A DNA stretch of 64,000 bases from Polytrichum commune (Eukaryota > Streptophyta > Polytrichopsida > Polytrichales > Polytrichaceae): positions 40,020,440 to 40,084,439 of the forward strand of contig OX485807.1 in the NCBI GenBank assembly GCA_950295325.1, given 5' to 3'. Shown here piece by piece: positions 1 to 12,400 of this stretch (position 1 is the first letter of the stretch; each line of letters starts with the position of its first letter). The notes under the pieces were generated by a model, which saw only the letters and a list, made by a program, of their open reading frames with translations, was not told the origin of the DNA and did not search any database. A program made the position numbers and the translations under genes.

Positions 1-469
1 AACAAGCATGTGACACAAGAAAGACGAAACAAATGTGGAAAGATGGGGGATTAAAAGTGCAAAAGGTGGGCATGGTGGAGAAAACTAGGGGGGAGTTGTG
101 AATGTGAAGCGAAGATGGTGACATGACATGGGCAATAGAACAAAGAAGAATGATTTGATTGAAGAAGATTTTTGTTGTGTTTTGTTTTTCATATAGCGCT
201 CCATGGGCGCACAATGGTGAGTCATGGGGGGCTTACGAGCATGGGCATGGGCATACATGCATATGACAAGTTGCATGGACATGGGCATATGGATGCACAA
301 GTGCGTGTGTGTGTGGGGTTGGGTTCGTCTGGGATATTAATTCGTATGCACAGGTGCAACATCCCGGGACAACATGGATCCAAGCTATTTGGTCTACAAA
401 TAATATCTAACAAATTCATAATTCATGTGCACGTATACAATACAATGATACAACACAAATACAAGCTAA

Positions 470-545
470 CTTAAGAAGAAAAGGAAAAAGAAAACCCAAC
501 GCCAGACAATCCGACGTGAATTTGAACCTACTAACCTTACCTTGC
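470..545 (-). repeat. SINE-like fragment, inverted relative to 2341-2410
   Basis: On the minus strand this reads AGGTTCAAATTCACGTCGG followed by a pyrimidine-rich tail; 2341-2410 on the plus strand reads GGGCTCAAATTCACGTCAAA and the same kind of tail. The shared core resembles a pol III B box (GGTTCAAnnC). No A box was found with certainty. Nothing is recognised in 1-469 apart from short CA/TG-rich stretches. Confidence 0.4.
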
Positions 546-552
546 TCAACCC

Positions 553-1160
553 AGTCCCTAGTCGAGGCATATATGCCAACTAGGGACGAGGGCAGCAAGA
601 ACTCAACCGTACTATGAGTTCTATGGACATGATTTGGGAACCGTCCGAGCTCTACGCACAAGTTTGTACAAATAAAACTTGAAGCCAAATATAGTATAAA
701 GAGGTGGCTCAACCTACCTAACCTAGAGGACTTCGGAGACCATGGATGAACTCAACTTTGGATGATGATATTTGGATGAAGACAAGTAACTACCCTACCA
801 CAAGTTGGATGAGAGTTTATAGTTCCTAGTGTGTTGACATGGTAAGGTTTAGGGCTAGTTCACACGGGTCCCAAGTCACTTGAGATCTTAGCCTTTGAGA
901 GCATGAAAGTTGAGACTTACCACTTCACATGGGTCCCAAGTCCTAAGTCCTAAATAATTCACAAGTATAGCATCAATTATCATCATCCAAAGTTGAGTTC
1001 ATCTACAATCTGAAGTCCCCTGGGTTAGGCAGGTTGAGCCACCTCGTTATACTATAGTTGGCTTCCAGTATTCTTTGTACAAACTTGTGCATAGAGCTCA
1101 AACAGTTGAGATCTTATTGCCCTCCGTCCCTGGCTGGCATTTATGCCTCAACCAAGGACT
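553..1160. repeat. Inner foldback, arms 553-775 and 970-1160
   Basis: Left GAGGCATATATGCCA, GCACAAGTTTGTACAAA, GAGGTGGCTCAACCT and CTCAACTTTGGATGATGATA match the reverse complement of the right arm in the same order. The spacer is 776-969. The pair lies beside the larger foldback and shares the CCTTGCTCAA segment with it, so the two probably arose by nested insertion or rearrangement. Confidence 0.7.
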
Positions 1161-1164
1161 TGCC

Positions 1165-2345
1165 TTGCTCAAGAGTCCCCTAGGTGTGGGTAGGTTCTTA
1201 CTGCCTACCTTGCAAAGGGTGGGCTCTTCTTTTAAAATAAAAAGTAATCATATTATACTCATATCCATTTACCACGTGGGGAGAGGGAGATAAGGGTTCA
1301 TTGTCAAATTTTCTTTACTAAGTACGAGATAAGCGAGATATTTGATGGAAATTTAGTGGATAATGCTCATTGTTTATTATGATCAATAATTATAATGATA
1401 TGGGGATATGTAGGTTTTCAAGGAGTTCTTACTTTAAGGAGCTAACTTAGTACAAGAACTTACATCGTTGAATACCATTAATTTTATTGAACAATTGTAG
1501 TCCGCCATCGTCTTGGTCTTCCTCAAGTTCTAGGCCCTTGTAGAGTATACAATCTCTTTGGGGGGGGGGGGTTTAAGGCATCTTCCAACACCATTTGTGA
1601 GACACGACCCGAGCTCCTCTATGGCATTTCATCCAATGAGAAGATGCCACATAGAGGTTCTAGTGGTGCATTCCTCACAATTATTGAAGTACACACAGTT
1701 GGTATGGGCCATGGTACTTTTAGAGGACATTATTCTCCAATGACAATGTTGATGGATATTCCACTATATAATGCAGCTTCCAAAGATTTATGTCTTTGAG
1801 CATGATGCATGTGAAAAATCGCAATATGTGTGTGTTCTTTATAAAACAATAATGTGGGGTGGGGGGGGGGGTTCTCCTATACGCACAACACAATGAACGG
1901 GAGACCTGGCCACTAGTTACAGATGAACTGGTTGACAAATAAAAGAAGACAAATACAACCTGTTAATAGACGTAATAAGAGCACAAGGCTGGAATATTAG
2001 ACCCCTCATAGTTATCACTGCAGGGGTAAGGGGAGCCATTCATACAAGAAGCATAGAACTCCTTGTGAACCTGCATATCCCCACATCACTTATATATATA
2101 AAAAAAAACAATGAAAACCATCCACCGAATAACCATCAAATATCTCACATATTGTACCTAGTTTAATAAGAGAAAACTCGACAATAAACAAGAATCAATA
2201 CTCCCCCCCCCCCCACATAGTAAATAAGTATCATTATAATGTATTGTTACTTCATTTTATTTCATATAGTTTTACAAACAAGAGCCCACCCATTGCAAGG
2301 TAGGCAGTGAACCCCACCATGCACCAAGGGGATTCTTAAGCATGG
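1165..2345. mobile_element. Large foldback element, arms ~275-300 bp
   Basis: 1165-1440 and 2045-2345 are inverted copies: for example GAGATATTTGATGG near 1339 against CCATCAAATATCTC near 2131, GGGGATATGTAGG against CCTGCATATCCCC, and TACCTTGCAAAGGGTGGGCTC against GAGCCCACCCATTGCAAGGTA. The roughly 600-bp centre has no recognisable coding sequence. Poly-G/C runs sit at 1560, 1858 and 2204. Divergence between the arms shows it is old. Confidence 0.7.
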
Positions 2346-2415
2346 TAGGGCCAACGGGCTCAAATTCACGTCAAATTGCCCGACATTGGTTTTTCTTTTC
2401 TTTTGAACCGGTTGA

Positions 2416-3169
2416 GTGTGAGGAATAATCGGTTGAAGTTCAAGGTTTTAGGAAATTATCGATCGTTTTAATGGAATCTAGAGAATATACATCAAATTGA
2501 AAGATGTCAACATGCAATTGGTTGCATTTGGAAAGACAAGGATCTTGATTGATTATGCCCACAAATCTCCCCTGACATTGGCACAAGACCTATAAGGACA
2601 ATGCCCATGTAGGATGGTGGGGGATTCATGGTGTCTATGTAAACTCATCCCTGGTGCGAAACATAGTGCATTACATTGCATCTTGCGAATAATTGTTTTT
2701 GGATGATTTGAATCCAAAATAAAGCCAAAGATTCCAAATCAATATAGTGGAACTGAATTGGAAGGAATCAGTCCGCACTCTTGTAGGGGATTTCTTTGAT
2801 TTTATCAGTGCCCCACCATCCACGATGGATGAGTTTACACAAACACCACAAATCCCAAGCCATATAGGATGAAATAGTGTTGGAGCCATGGATGAGAATA
2901 AAAATGTAAGTTTACATGCACTGAGATGAATGTGAGTCCGACTTTCTCCTTTTGATGGTCATGGTTGACCATGATGTATGAGGAGAGTGCTAGCATGTGA
3001 GCAAAACTCCTAAGGGTTGCAAGCACCACTCTTATATTTATCCTTCATAAATGTTCTCCTTTGCTGATAGTTATGGTTACCACCTCAAAAACAACCTAAT
3101 TCTACTTTTGGCTAATTACTTAGTGCAACACAATTCCTTGCCATAGGAGCCCATACGAATGTTCCGACA
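2416..3169. other. Gene-free stretch with dispersed-repeat remnant
   Basis: No coding sequence recognised. About 2416-2580 resembles 27800-28020 and 53830-53990 (shared GGTTGAAGTT / AAAGATG / AATTGGTTG stretches in the same order), so it is a remnant of a dispersed repeat family. The rest shows nothing identifiable. Confidence 0.4.
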
Positions 3170-4100
3170 AAACTATTCACAAAGCATTTGAGAAAAATGA
3201 AAGACATTTTGAGCTATTTTTAAGGTTACCCAAATGTTCATATTTGTATCTTTGGCAATAAGCACACAAATTACAATTTTCTTGAAGTTTATCAAGATCA
3301 CTTTGAAAAACCACTTATAACCATTTGAGAAAATAAAACAAAATTGAGGGAGAAACTTAAAGGCATCCAAATGTTGTTATTAGTCATCTCGGCACCAAGT
3401 TGATTAGTTTCAAATATTTGGATTATTTTTTTAATCACTATGAAAGTTTTGGGAAGTGTTGCGAGGGTCATTTTTGTACCATTTGAAAAAAATAAAAGAA
3501 ATCGCAAAAAAACTTAGAGGTACTCAAATGTTGATATTAGTCATCTCATGATCGAGATGACTAATTTCAAATTCTTGAAGATTTTCCAAAATCAATTTCA
3601 AAATGTTGGGAAGTGTTGTGAGAGTCGTTTATAAGCCATTTAAGAAATATAAATGAAATGTTGAGAAAAACTTATAGGTACAAAAATGTTGATATTAATC
3701 ATCTCGGCACTAAGATGACTAATTTCAAAAAAATGGTTTAAAAAATGTTGGGAAGTGTTGAGAAGGTCATTTGTAACCCATTTGAAAAAACCATGGGAGA
3801 AACTTAAAGCTACCCAAATTTTGATATTAGTCATCTCAGCATGAAGATGATTCATTTCAATTTTTTGGAGGATTTTCAAAGTCGGTCCCAAAAAAACTGA
3901 GAAGAGCTATGAGGGCCATTTGTAAAATAAAGTACACAAAATTATGACAAAACCGTAAAGGTTTGGAAATGTTGATATTAGTCATCTTGGCACCAAGATG
4001 ATTAATTTCAAATTTTTGGAGATTTTTCAAAATCGGTTTGAAAGCCCTAGGAAGCAATACGATGGTCACATGTAAATCAAATTTTCAAAAATTATGACCA
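3170..4100. repeat. Tandem array, ~155-bp unit, about six diverged copies
   Basis: The anchor ATGTTGATATTAGTCATCTC recurs near 3228 (diverged), 3370, 3529, 3686, 3820 and 3967. Each is followed by GGCACCAAGATGATTAATTTCAAA, GATTTTCAAAATCGGTT and GGGAAGTGTTG-AGGGTCATTTGTA, with small indels. Minus-strand ORFs through it are by-products of the repeat. Confidence 0.85.
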
Positions 4101-5058
4101 AAATGAACTTCCATTTTGTTTCCTTCGAAGCCATTTCTTATATCTTGTACCTTGTTTGAAGTTTGAGCATTTGGGAGATGTGACCATGGCCAACATGTGA
4201 AGGATAAAACTACAATCTCATGCCATGGGTGCGATAGCCAATAATATACAAGATGGGTGGTTGGTTGTTGTGATATGTAATCCGAAGATGTCATAACCCT
4301 ACTATGTGTACTGGATAACTTTTCGTGATTAAGATCACCCAACAATACATAAATCTGTTGTTGCAATTTCAGCACAAAAACCTTGCAAGAATTAGATGTA
4401 CACAATACAATGAAGGATGTTGAAACATAATACTATGTTGGTGGTTGTTAACAAAGGAAGGTTTTCACAATCTTCCAAAACAATTGAGATTGTGACCTTT
4501 CTATTACAACCAATGAATTGGTCACATGCTCTTGGTAGGTTCTTAGGGAGGACAACTAATTAATAAAGGATGTGGTATACATATGTGTTAAGATGCTATT
4601 TATTTGGGGGTATAAAGTGCACATTCTTGATGTGATTGCACCCAATTGTTATACATAAGACCATTTTTCTTGTCAAATTTTCTCGTCAATTTCACTGATC
4701 CTATCGTTACTTAGATGGTGCAAGAGACGTGAATTTTTAGCACGCTCTAGTTGCTGCATATTTTAGTTTTTGACTAATTACTTTTGTTGTTCCATGACAT
4801 ATGTGCTTGCATCCAACAACCCAATTTAAAATACACAAAGCACATACATTACAATGGCCATGAGTATAAACTTGGAATGGCTACTACCCATCTGGTCTAC
4901 TTGGTTACTGGCTATAAGGGTAGATATTTGACATTTACCTAAAGTGCAAAATACGGTAACGTGGTGAGGGTCACACCTCAACAAGTAAGACATGCCCATA
5001 CACGCAAACCTAGGGCATCTTTAAGTAGCCTATGTGGAAACACATCTAATGTGGTTGA
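4101..5058. other. Gene-free AT-rich stretch
   Basis: No exon, RNA gene or clear repeat was recognised. The 106-aa minus ORF at 4085-4405 has no family features. Confidence 0.4.
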
Positions 5059-5216
5059 TAGCCCACCCACTCTTATTGGTGTGGGCCACCGGTGAACGGC
5101 TCCTACTAACATGACCCAATTTTTGCTCCAATTTCGCCAGTGAGAGCCATTGGATGTAACTAGTGATGGTAAAAATTGTTCACTAGTAGTTCACACCGGT
5201 AAGTATGGGTGGGCTA
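5059..5216. mobile_element. Tourist-like MITE, 158 bp
   Basis: Terminal inverted repeats of about 27 bp: TAGCCCACCCACTCTTATTG at the left and the inverse TAGCCCACCCATACTTACCG at the right. Flanks carry TGA on both sides (possible 3-bp target duplication). It is related in layout and ends to the element at 56954-57105. Confidence 0.65.
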
Positions 5217-7361
5217 TGAGCAAGCATACATGAGATCAGGACATCCAAACAAGAAACCCCTTATTTTGACCACATCGTCTCAATCAAGCTGATTAGGGTA
5301 AGGGTGAGACCTTAACCCTTATTTAACACCAAAAATGTGAATTAGCCCATTCCTTGAGGTAAGCGTTGTCGAATGCCTGCAAGGGATGTGTGCTAGTGTT
5401 GTGTGTGTGTGTGCAATCAGAACTACACATATCACATGGCAACATCTAAGGTGTAGAGAGTATTTTACTCCCAAGTGTAGAGTAACGTTACAAATATTGT
5501 ACATAGTAATAAGCAAGTTCCCCTCTTTCTATCAAAGTTAAACTCTATGTATGCATACTTGTGACCTTCATAACAAGTGGAATATTGTTGTGGACACCTC
5601 GTGTACAGTACATAAGTAACCTCATCTTGGTTGTTGATTGTATAGGCATAGATGAGGCAATTCCTTTAAGGATGCAATCATAAGGGATTGGTGTTGTGAA
5701 GAAGGAAGTTTTTTTTCTATATTGTGTAATATTTTGTAAACAAGTAGAGAAAATGTTGATGCATGGGAGTATTTAGACACATTTGCCGTTATTTTTGGTT
5801 CTTGGCAAATATTGAGGCAATTAGTCTACACATGGTACACATAACTAAGTTGCATGTTTTGAGATCTCTTACATGATGTCCACACCCCAAACATAAACAA
5901 TTATGGTAGTTTGTAAGCTTGCTAAAACAAGGTTGACAAACAAACTTGCATTTCATATAGCAAATCTATGAACAAACCTCATACTTTGTGTGTTGGGACA
6001 TGAATACTAATTGAACATGATTAATTTTGAATTACATTTTCTTATGCAAAATATAATAGGCAAGAAGGTAGTGTTGTCCCTCTCTTGTTGTGTTGGGGGG
6101 GTTTGTTGTTGGTGATTTCAACAATTCCTAATGTGAAGAATCTAGTGAATTTGTTGGTTTGTAGTGTTTGGACAATAAGGTGGACAACTCTATTATGCTT
6201 GGCTATTCCTAATCATTTTATGTTAGTGTTGGTTTGTGTAGATGGATAAGAGTTGTGGCCATGTATCTCTATTGTTGCTTGGGCATATTGTGCAATTAGG
6301 GTTTAATTGGGTGAGTGGCCAAAATATGTGCTTTTATGTGATGACCCATGTATTGTGCATGTCTAGATTTTAGAAATGGGGTGATTTGTGTATTAGATAT
6401 GCTAAGTGCTAAGAAGTTGGATAGTTTTTGGTTGATTTGTTTGTTGGATAATCATTTAGTGATGCATGTTGGTTTCTCTTGTTCTATGTTCATTGTTGAT
6501 GAATATGTATGTTAATTATGGATCGCTTTGTCAAGTGTGGCAGAGGGAGCACTTGCTAGCCAATATGGAATTATGTGGGAATTTATGTATATGTGTATGT
6601 GTTTATATACCTATATGTGGGGTGTGGGGGTTTCTTTATCTTTAAATGCCCCATCTGTTGCCAATGTGTCTAAACCCTTCATATATGGCCTCACAATTGT
6701 ACAATCGAGGGTTTGTTCCAACATTAAAGTGGTTATGGAAATGTATTATTGCTATATCATGGTCATACACACTTGATTCATACTTTGTGAAGTAGTGACC
6801 CCAAAATTGTTGTAGATAATGATCATCTTGTTAATCTAAAGGTTCGTGAATGTGGTATGGTCCACATGTCTTCTTTGGACTAGAGAGATTCAAAAATTGC
6901 TCCACTTTTGGCATACAAGATTCAATGTTATTCTATAAGAGGTATGCACCTATTTCGGTTTGTGCTCTATTTTGTACACTTAAAATTAAAGGTGTACTAG
7001 GCATGCAACATGTATAAATAGCTTGAGCACAGATCCCAACACCATTAATACAATCACTTCATCTGAATGCATGTATAACACTCGTAGATGCAACCCCCCC
7101 CCCCTTGGTTACAATAAACACATAACAAACAATTACATGAACAACACTTCCCAACACCATAAAATGTATACCACTCCTAGATGTTGCAAGACCAAGGACT
7201 CCGTGTGGGGAGCATGTCGGAAATAGGTTAATGTGCCACACACCAAACAAATTGGATGCAACGATTTCAAACAAAGTGACATTAAAAAATCAACCTATTG
7301 CGTATCTTTGCAGCAATAACAAGGCTCCCAATGGGACTAATGATGCTGCCTCTAACTTTGC
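5217..7361. other. Gene-free AT-rich stretch
   Basis: A short (GT)n at about 5400-5413 and a C-run at 7097 are visible. No coding sequence, RNA gene or convincing repeat structure was recognised; the ORFs (65-82 aa) look like chance. Confidence 0.4.
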
Positions 7362-7523
7362 GAGCATTGGAACGTACTTAAGGAAGAATTGGGCAGGTAT
7401 GAAATAAACTTGGAAGAGCATTAGAACGCACTTAAGGAAGAATTGGGCAGGTATGAAATAAACTTGGAAGAGCTATAGAACGCACTTAAGGAAGACACGG
7501 GCAGGTGTGAAATAAACTTGGAA
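7362..7523. repeat. 54-bp tandem repeat, exactly three units
   Basis: Units 7362-7415, 7416-7469 and 7470-7523 each read GAGC-T--GAACGCACTTAAGGAAG ... GGGCAGGTATGAAATAAACTTGGAA with few changes. It sits at the upstream edge of the CpG-rich SOS1 promoter region. Confidence 0.95.
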
Positions 7524-7559
7524 GGTAGCAGGGGCGGCGGACAGGTGGGTGGGTAGCAA

Positions 7560-7910
7560 CCCGAAAAAAGCCGGTAACCATGACCGGATCGATGCGACCA
7601 CCCAAAAGCGCTTACCGGAAATCAGGCGCGACGACTGCTAATAGACGGTCCACATCCTAATTTCTTGGTAGGTAGGAAGTCTGACCGGTCATATCCAGTG
7701 AACACGACTGGATCGATGTTGTTTGCCCCATTATGGTATCGGATACCCAGTGGAGAGACCGGTTGTATCCGGTAGCATTGAGCGCTCTGCGTAAGGGGCC
7801 GAATTCTTGGCTACGCATTAGATTCCTTAACTCTTTGAGAAGGAATGTGGCGTTTTCACGCGGGAGGGGGGAGAAGCTTTATAAATTGATCCGGAGGTTT
7901 GTAAACTTAA
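7560..7910 (+). promoter_or_regulatory. Putative SOS1 promoter region
   Basis: A CpG-rich patch in AT-rich surroundings. ACCGG/CCGGT cores recur (7571, 7582, 7613, 7683, 7760, 7770) and GGATCGATG occurs twice (7585, 7711). TTTATAAAT at 7878-7886 could be a TATA box, placing a start near 7910, about 1.6 kb before the ATG and requiring leader introns. Inferred only. Confidence 0.35.
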
Positions 7911-8658
7911 ACTCGAGCTTCAAGCACACTGAACAATTAGAGAGGAATTCTTCCCACAACAGGAGGTTCACTTTGTTTTTTGTTTGTTTGTGTCGATTAG
8001 TCTGTTGATGATGGAGTTGCGGATTTGACATTTGGTTGGATCCAGTCCTGCGTTTGGAAGCAGGTGGGGCCAATCTCACCATCTTTACAAAGTGGAAAAT
8101 AGACATGCATTGTTGATTGGCTTCTCATTTTGTACAAATTGAGCCCCTCGGCCAATGCAAGAGAATGAGACCGTACTCATATGCCTCTGTGCTGTGCATA
8201 ATGCTACACTTATTCGCTCGGGAGATCATTTTTCCGGTGTTTGATTGGAAATCTGTGTCTCAGAAATATCCTGGACAATTAAGACTTCAAATGGTGAGCT
8301 TGGTGCAGTTGGAGTTCGATTTCCGGGGAGATTTGAGTATTTGAGGCTTTGAACTGTCGTAGTTGAGAGTAGAGTATGAATGAAGCAGAAAGGGTTTGCA
8401 AAAAGGCAGGATTATTATTTTTGATTTTTGATTTGATTTTTGATTTCTTAAATCTCCATACAACCGCCCTCCTTTGAAATATAATTCTGATGAGTTCATA
8501 ACAATTTTCGTCACAATCTTTTCCTTTCCTATTACCGAGAATGCTCGCATAGTGATCATCCAAGACTTGCTGGATCCAATTGTGTACAATTTGATTAGCA
8601 CCGACAACAGCTGGACTCCTTGCCTGGAGTCTATCTGGAATTTCTTTTGTCCTATATT

Positions 8659-9345
8659 GTGTGCTGAAAGTGGGAGTTACTTACCTGAGCGTATGTATGT
8701 GTGTTCATTTGGCAGCATGAAAACCTCCTTCTTAACCCTTCTACATGTCTGACTTCTTCTGTTTTTGTGTGCAGAGAAGGACAAATTTCCACCTTGTTTG
8801 CTGAAAGTTGGAATTTACTTACCTTGCCACTATTTATAGCCCCTCAGTATGTATATGTGTTCATTTTGTAGCAAGAAAATCTCCTTCTTAACGCTTCTAC
8901 ATGTCTCACTACAACATTTCATAGATTGAATGCCTCTTCTGTTTTTGTTTGCTTAGGAGGACAACAGTTCACCATGTGTGCTGAAAGTTGAAATTCATTT
9001 ACCATGCCACTACCATAATCCCTCAGTGTATGCGTGTGTGTGCATTTTGTAGCACGATAACTCCTTCGTAACCCTTCTAAGTGTCTGACTACAATATTTC
9101 ACATATCGAATGCTTCTTCTCTTTTTGTTTGCAAAGGAGGACAACAATCCACTATGTGTGCTGAAAGTTGGGATTCACTTACCTTATCATTACCCGTAAC
9201 CCCTCAGTATGTATGCGTGTTCATTCAGTAGCAAGGAAACCTCCTCCTTAACCCTTCTACATATCTCACTACGATATTACATATATTGAATGCGTTTTGT
9301 GTTTTTGTTTGCAGAGGAGGACAGCCAACATTCCACCGTGTGGGC
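8659..9345 (+). repeat. ~180-bp tandem repeat in the SOS1 5' leader
   Basis: Four full or nearly full units (starting about 8659, 8796, 8975, 9155) and a partial fifth near 9315. Each carries GTGCTGAAAGTTGG, CCTCAGTATGTATG-GTGTTCATT, CTTCTTAACCCTTCTACATGTCT and a splice-acceptor-like TTTTTGTTTGCAG(A)GGAGGACA. The first unit lacks about 45 bp. The last acceptor-like AG at 9314 could be the real 3' splice site of a leader intron. Confidence 0.9.
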
Positions 9346-9490
9346 TCAAGAATGAATGATATGCTGCACCTCTGATTCGCAGGGTTTATTGCCGGGGGAA
9401 AAATATCCCCGGCACTTAGAATCAATTTGCAGCCCATCCGAATGTTACCAAGCTTCAAATATATTCGAAACTGTGCAGATCATTCAAGAG

Positions 9491-12400
9491 ATGGCGTCAC
9501 CGGAGCCATCTTCAGGCTCAGCAACTACAAATTCTTCGGAAAGTGTGGGTCCCCAAGTGGCTATATTGTTTATAGGAGTTTCTATGTGTTTGGGAGTCGT
9601 GTGCAGACAGCTTCTCAAGGGGACCAGAGTTCCTTACACGGTGGCCTTGCTCCTCTTGGGCATTGCCATTGGCGGATTAGGTAGTTGTCTTTCATTCCCT
9701 TCTCACTTTGGTAATGGGTTAGCAATTGCAATTGTGATGTTCACTATTGAACCTAGAATGGTGTCTATATTTGAGCACATTGTCCAATCTCATCGTAACA
9801 CGTGTCGTTGTAGTAGTGTGTGTTCTTACCTAGAGCCTTGCCATAGACCAATATATTTAGGTGCCAGATTAAGAAGAGTATCCACATGAGGACCACATAC
9901 CGTACATCCTGGAATTTGCAGCTGCAAAATTCGACTTTGTGACCTTCCTCAGATAGGTCTGGTCAGATAAGTTTCGAAATTGGAGTTGGATTGCAAAAGT
10001 TATAGAAGATTCTCATTCTTTTCTGAATGATTGCATACTAGGCCCTCCCAATGGTGATGTTCACTATTAACCTAGAATGGTGTCTGTTGAATTTGAGCAC
10101 ATGACTATCTAATCTCATTGTGAAGCATGTATTTTCTAGTGTCCGTTCTTAACTACAAGCCTTGCCATATACCAGTACTCAAATAAAGGTGTCTGATTAA
10201 GAAGAGTGATCACATAAGGCTCACATTCCCTACATCCCTGGAATTTGTAGCTCTGAAAGTTGACTTTGTGACCTCCCAAAGATAGGTCTGGCTTTCAGAG
10301 GTATAAAGTCTTAACTCTAAACCTCTTGGCTGCTTGTTTGAGATGTACCTTGTATGTCAATTTCCTGTACGTAGATTACCTGAAAACTCTGAGGAAGGCA
10401 GTCCTTGATATTTTAAAGGTTAAATCACCAAATGTCTACTGGAGAAAGAATTCGAATGACCAATGGATGTTTGATTGTGGTTGGTGCAGAGTATGGCACC
10501 AAAAGAGGATTGGGTGTACTAGGCGACAGCATCCGCATGTGTATGTGGTCATCCTCTATTAAGTCATGCCAAACATTGCTCTTACTTCAATATATGTGAA
10601 TGCAAAGACCTTGTTCTTCAAGCAGTTGATAGTGGAATCACAGAAATGACTGCGTGAAGTCTTCGAAGCAAGTTGTATGTTTCATGATTGGATTTTTATT
10701 TGCAGGGGCAGGAATTAATCCAGACTTGATTTTATTCGTGTTTCTGCCGGCTCTGCTCTTTGAGAGCTCCTTCGCCATGCATTTTCACCAGATAAAGGTT
10801 TGTGTAACTGAAATGACGGGCTCTTGTACTGATATTATTGGGGTTGAGTGTTTTGCTTTGTAGAGTGTGAATTTACCTTGAAGAATATCTCTCCAGTAAA
10901 GTAAGGAGCCTTGGAATCCTAGACTTGTTAACATCAATGACCAAAAGTTGCATTCTCTGTAGTTGAAATAGAAACTGCAAAGCCAGCAAGTCAGCCCTTA
11001 ATTCACATTTTTTAGATAATTGGGAAATTCAGTATTACAAAACAAGCTATTTTGATTAGTCATCAATCAAAAAATCAGTGAAGAAAACGTTTTTTTTCGC
11101 CACTCATTTGAAAAAATCAAAATTGATGGGTGGCACAATTCTAATGTACTCCCTGATGTTACCCACACATCACAATAATACTTCACAATAATACATCTCA
11201 AATTGGTCACTAAGTTTGGTCATGTGGTTTTCTTGATTTAGTGTTCACCTATGTATACTCCTATTGCTCCTTTGAAATACTTTGATAAATGACTTAATTT
11301 GACACTGGCTGGGACGTGGTCTACAGAGATGTTTCTTACAAATGCTTCTACTTGCTGGCCCAGGAGTGCTCATATCAACATTCTTTCTTGGTGCCGTGAT
11401 ACATGTGGGGATCCATTTCGACACTTTTTCTGAGAATTAGTCTCTCAATATACAAATCCTGTTTTCGAGGAGTGTTGTACTATTTATAAGAGCTGGAAGT
11501 TTGGTGCTCAATGATTAGTTTTACCAAGGATAGGCTTCTTTGGAACTTTGGAACTTTGGAACCATGTGTGATCATCTCAGTCAAACTTTTAAAGTTTTTT
11601 GCCTTGGACTTGAGGCAGAGTTTATTTCCATATGAATGGAGTTGGAGCACAGTGCTTCTGCTGGGAGGCCTACTAAGTGCTACAGATCCTGTGGCAGTAG
11701 TTGCCTTGTTGAAGGACCTAGGTGCTAGCAAAAAGTTGAGCACTATTATTGAAGGTGAATCTTTGATGAATGATGGGTAAGTTCGAAAATTTTCTTCTGC
11801 TTGGAAGATACATGGGCAAGTCTACTTTGTGTCATTACTCATATGCAAAGTGGCCTTGTAGGAACACACAGTATTTATACCATGAGATGGTTGCTGAGCC
11901 TTGAAACCCCATTTTAGTTCTATTGCCCACCTATCGTACTTGTAATTATTTTTAGTATCCATGATCCAACATGGCAACAACCATTCTTTTCAAACCCTAA
12001 ACCATGGAAAGCTCTAGGCGTCAAGGTGTGTCATAGTGTGATCATGTTGTGACCATGGTGGTATTCCATGTTTCGGGCTTGAAATGTACTAATTCATTTA
12101 ATTATATTTGAATGAAATGCAGGACTGCGATTGTTGTTTATCGTCTATTTCTGCAAATGGTGTTAGGGAAGGTGTTTACTGCTGCCAGTATTGTCTCGTT
12201 TCTCAGCCGCGTTGCCCTTGGAGCGTAAGTTTACTTTGGACATTCATCTAATTACCAGTTTATATGGATGCAAATGCTGTGAAAATATATATCCATAGAG
12301 GGTAAAAACTTGTAAACACGAAGGCACTTTCATACTTTTAGTGTGACGTTTTCTCCTTTCAATCCTATCAGTCCCATTCTATAGGCTAGGTAATCTGGTT

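Noticed and set aside
7362-7523. CRISPR-like array
   Set aside because: Units abut with no unique spacers, in a plant nuclear context.
9356-9490. N-terminal extension of SOS1 from an in-frame ATG
   Set aside because: The added 45 residues are Cys- and Pro-rich, unlike SOS1 N-termini I know, and overlap the end of the repeat array. Kept only as an alternative.
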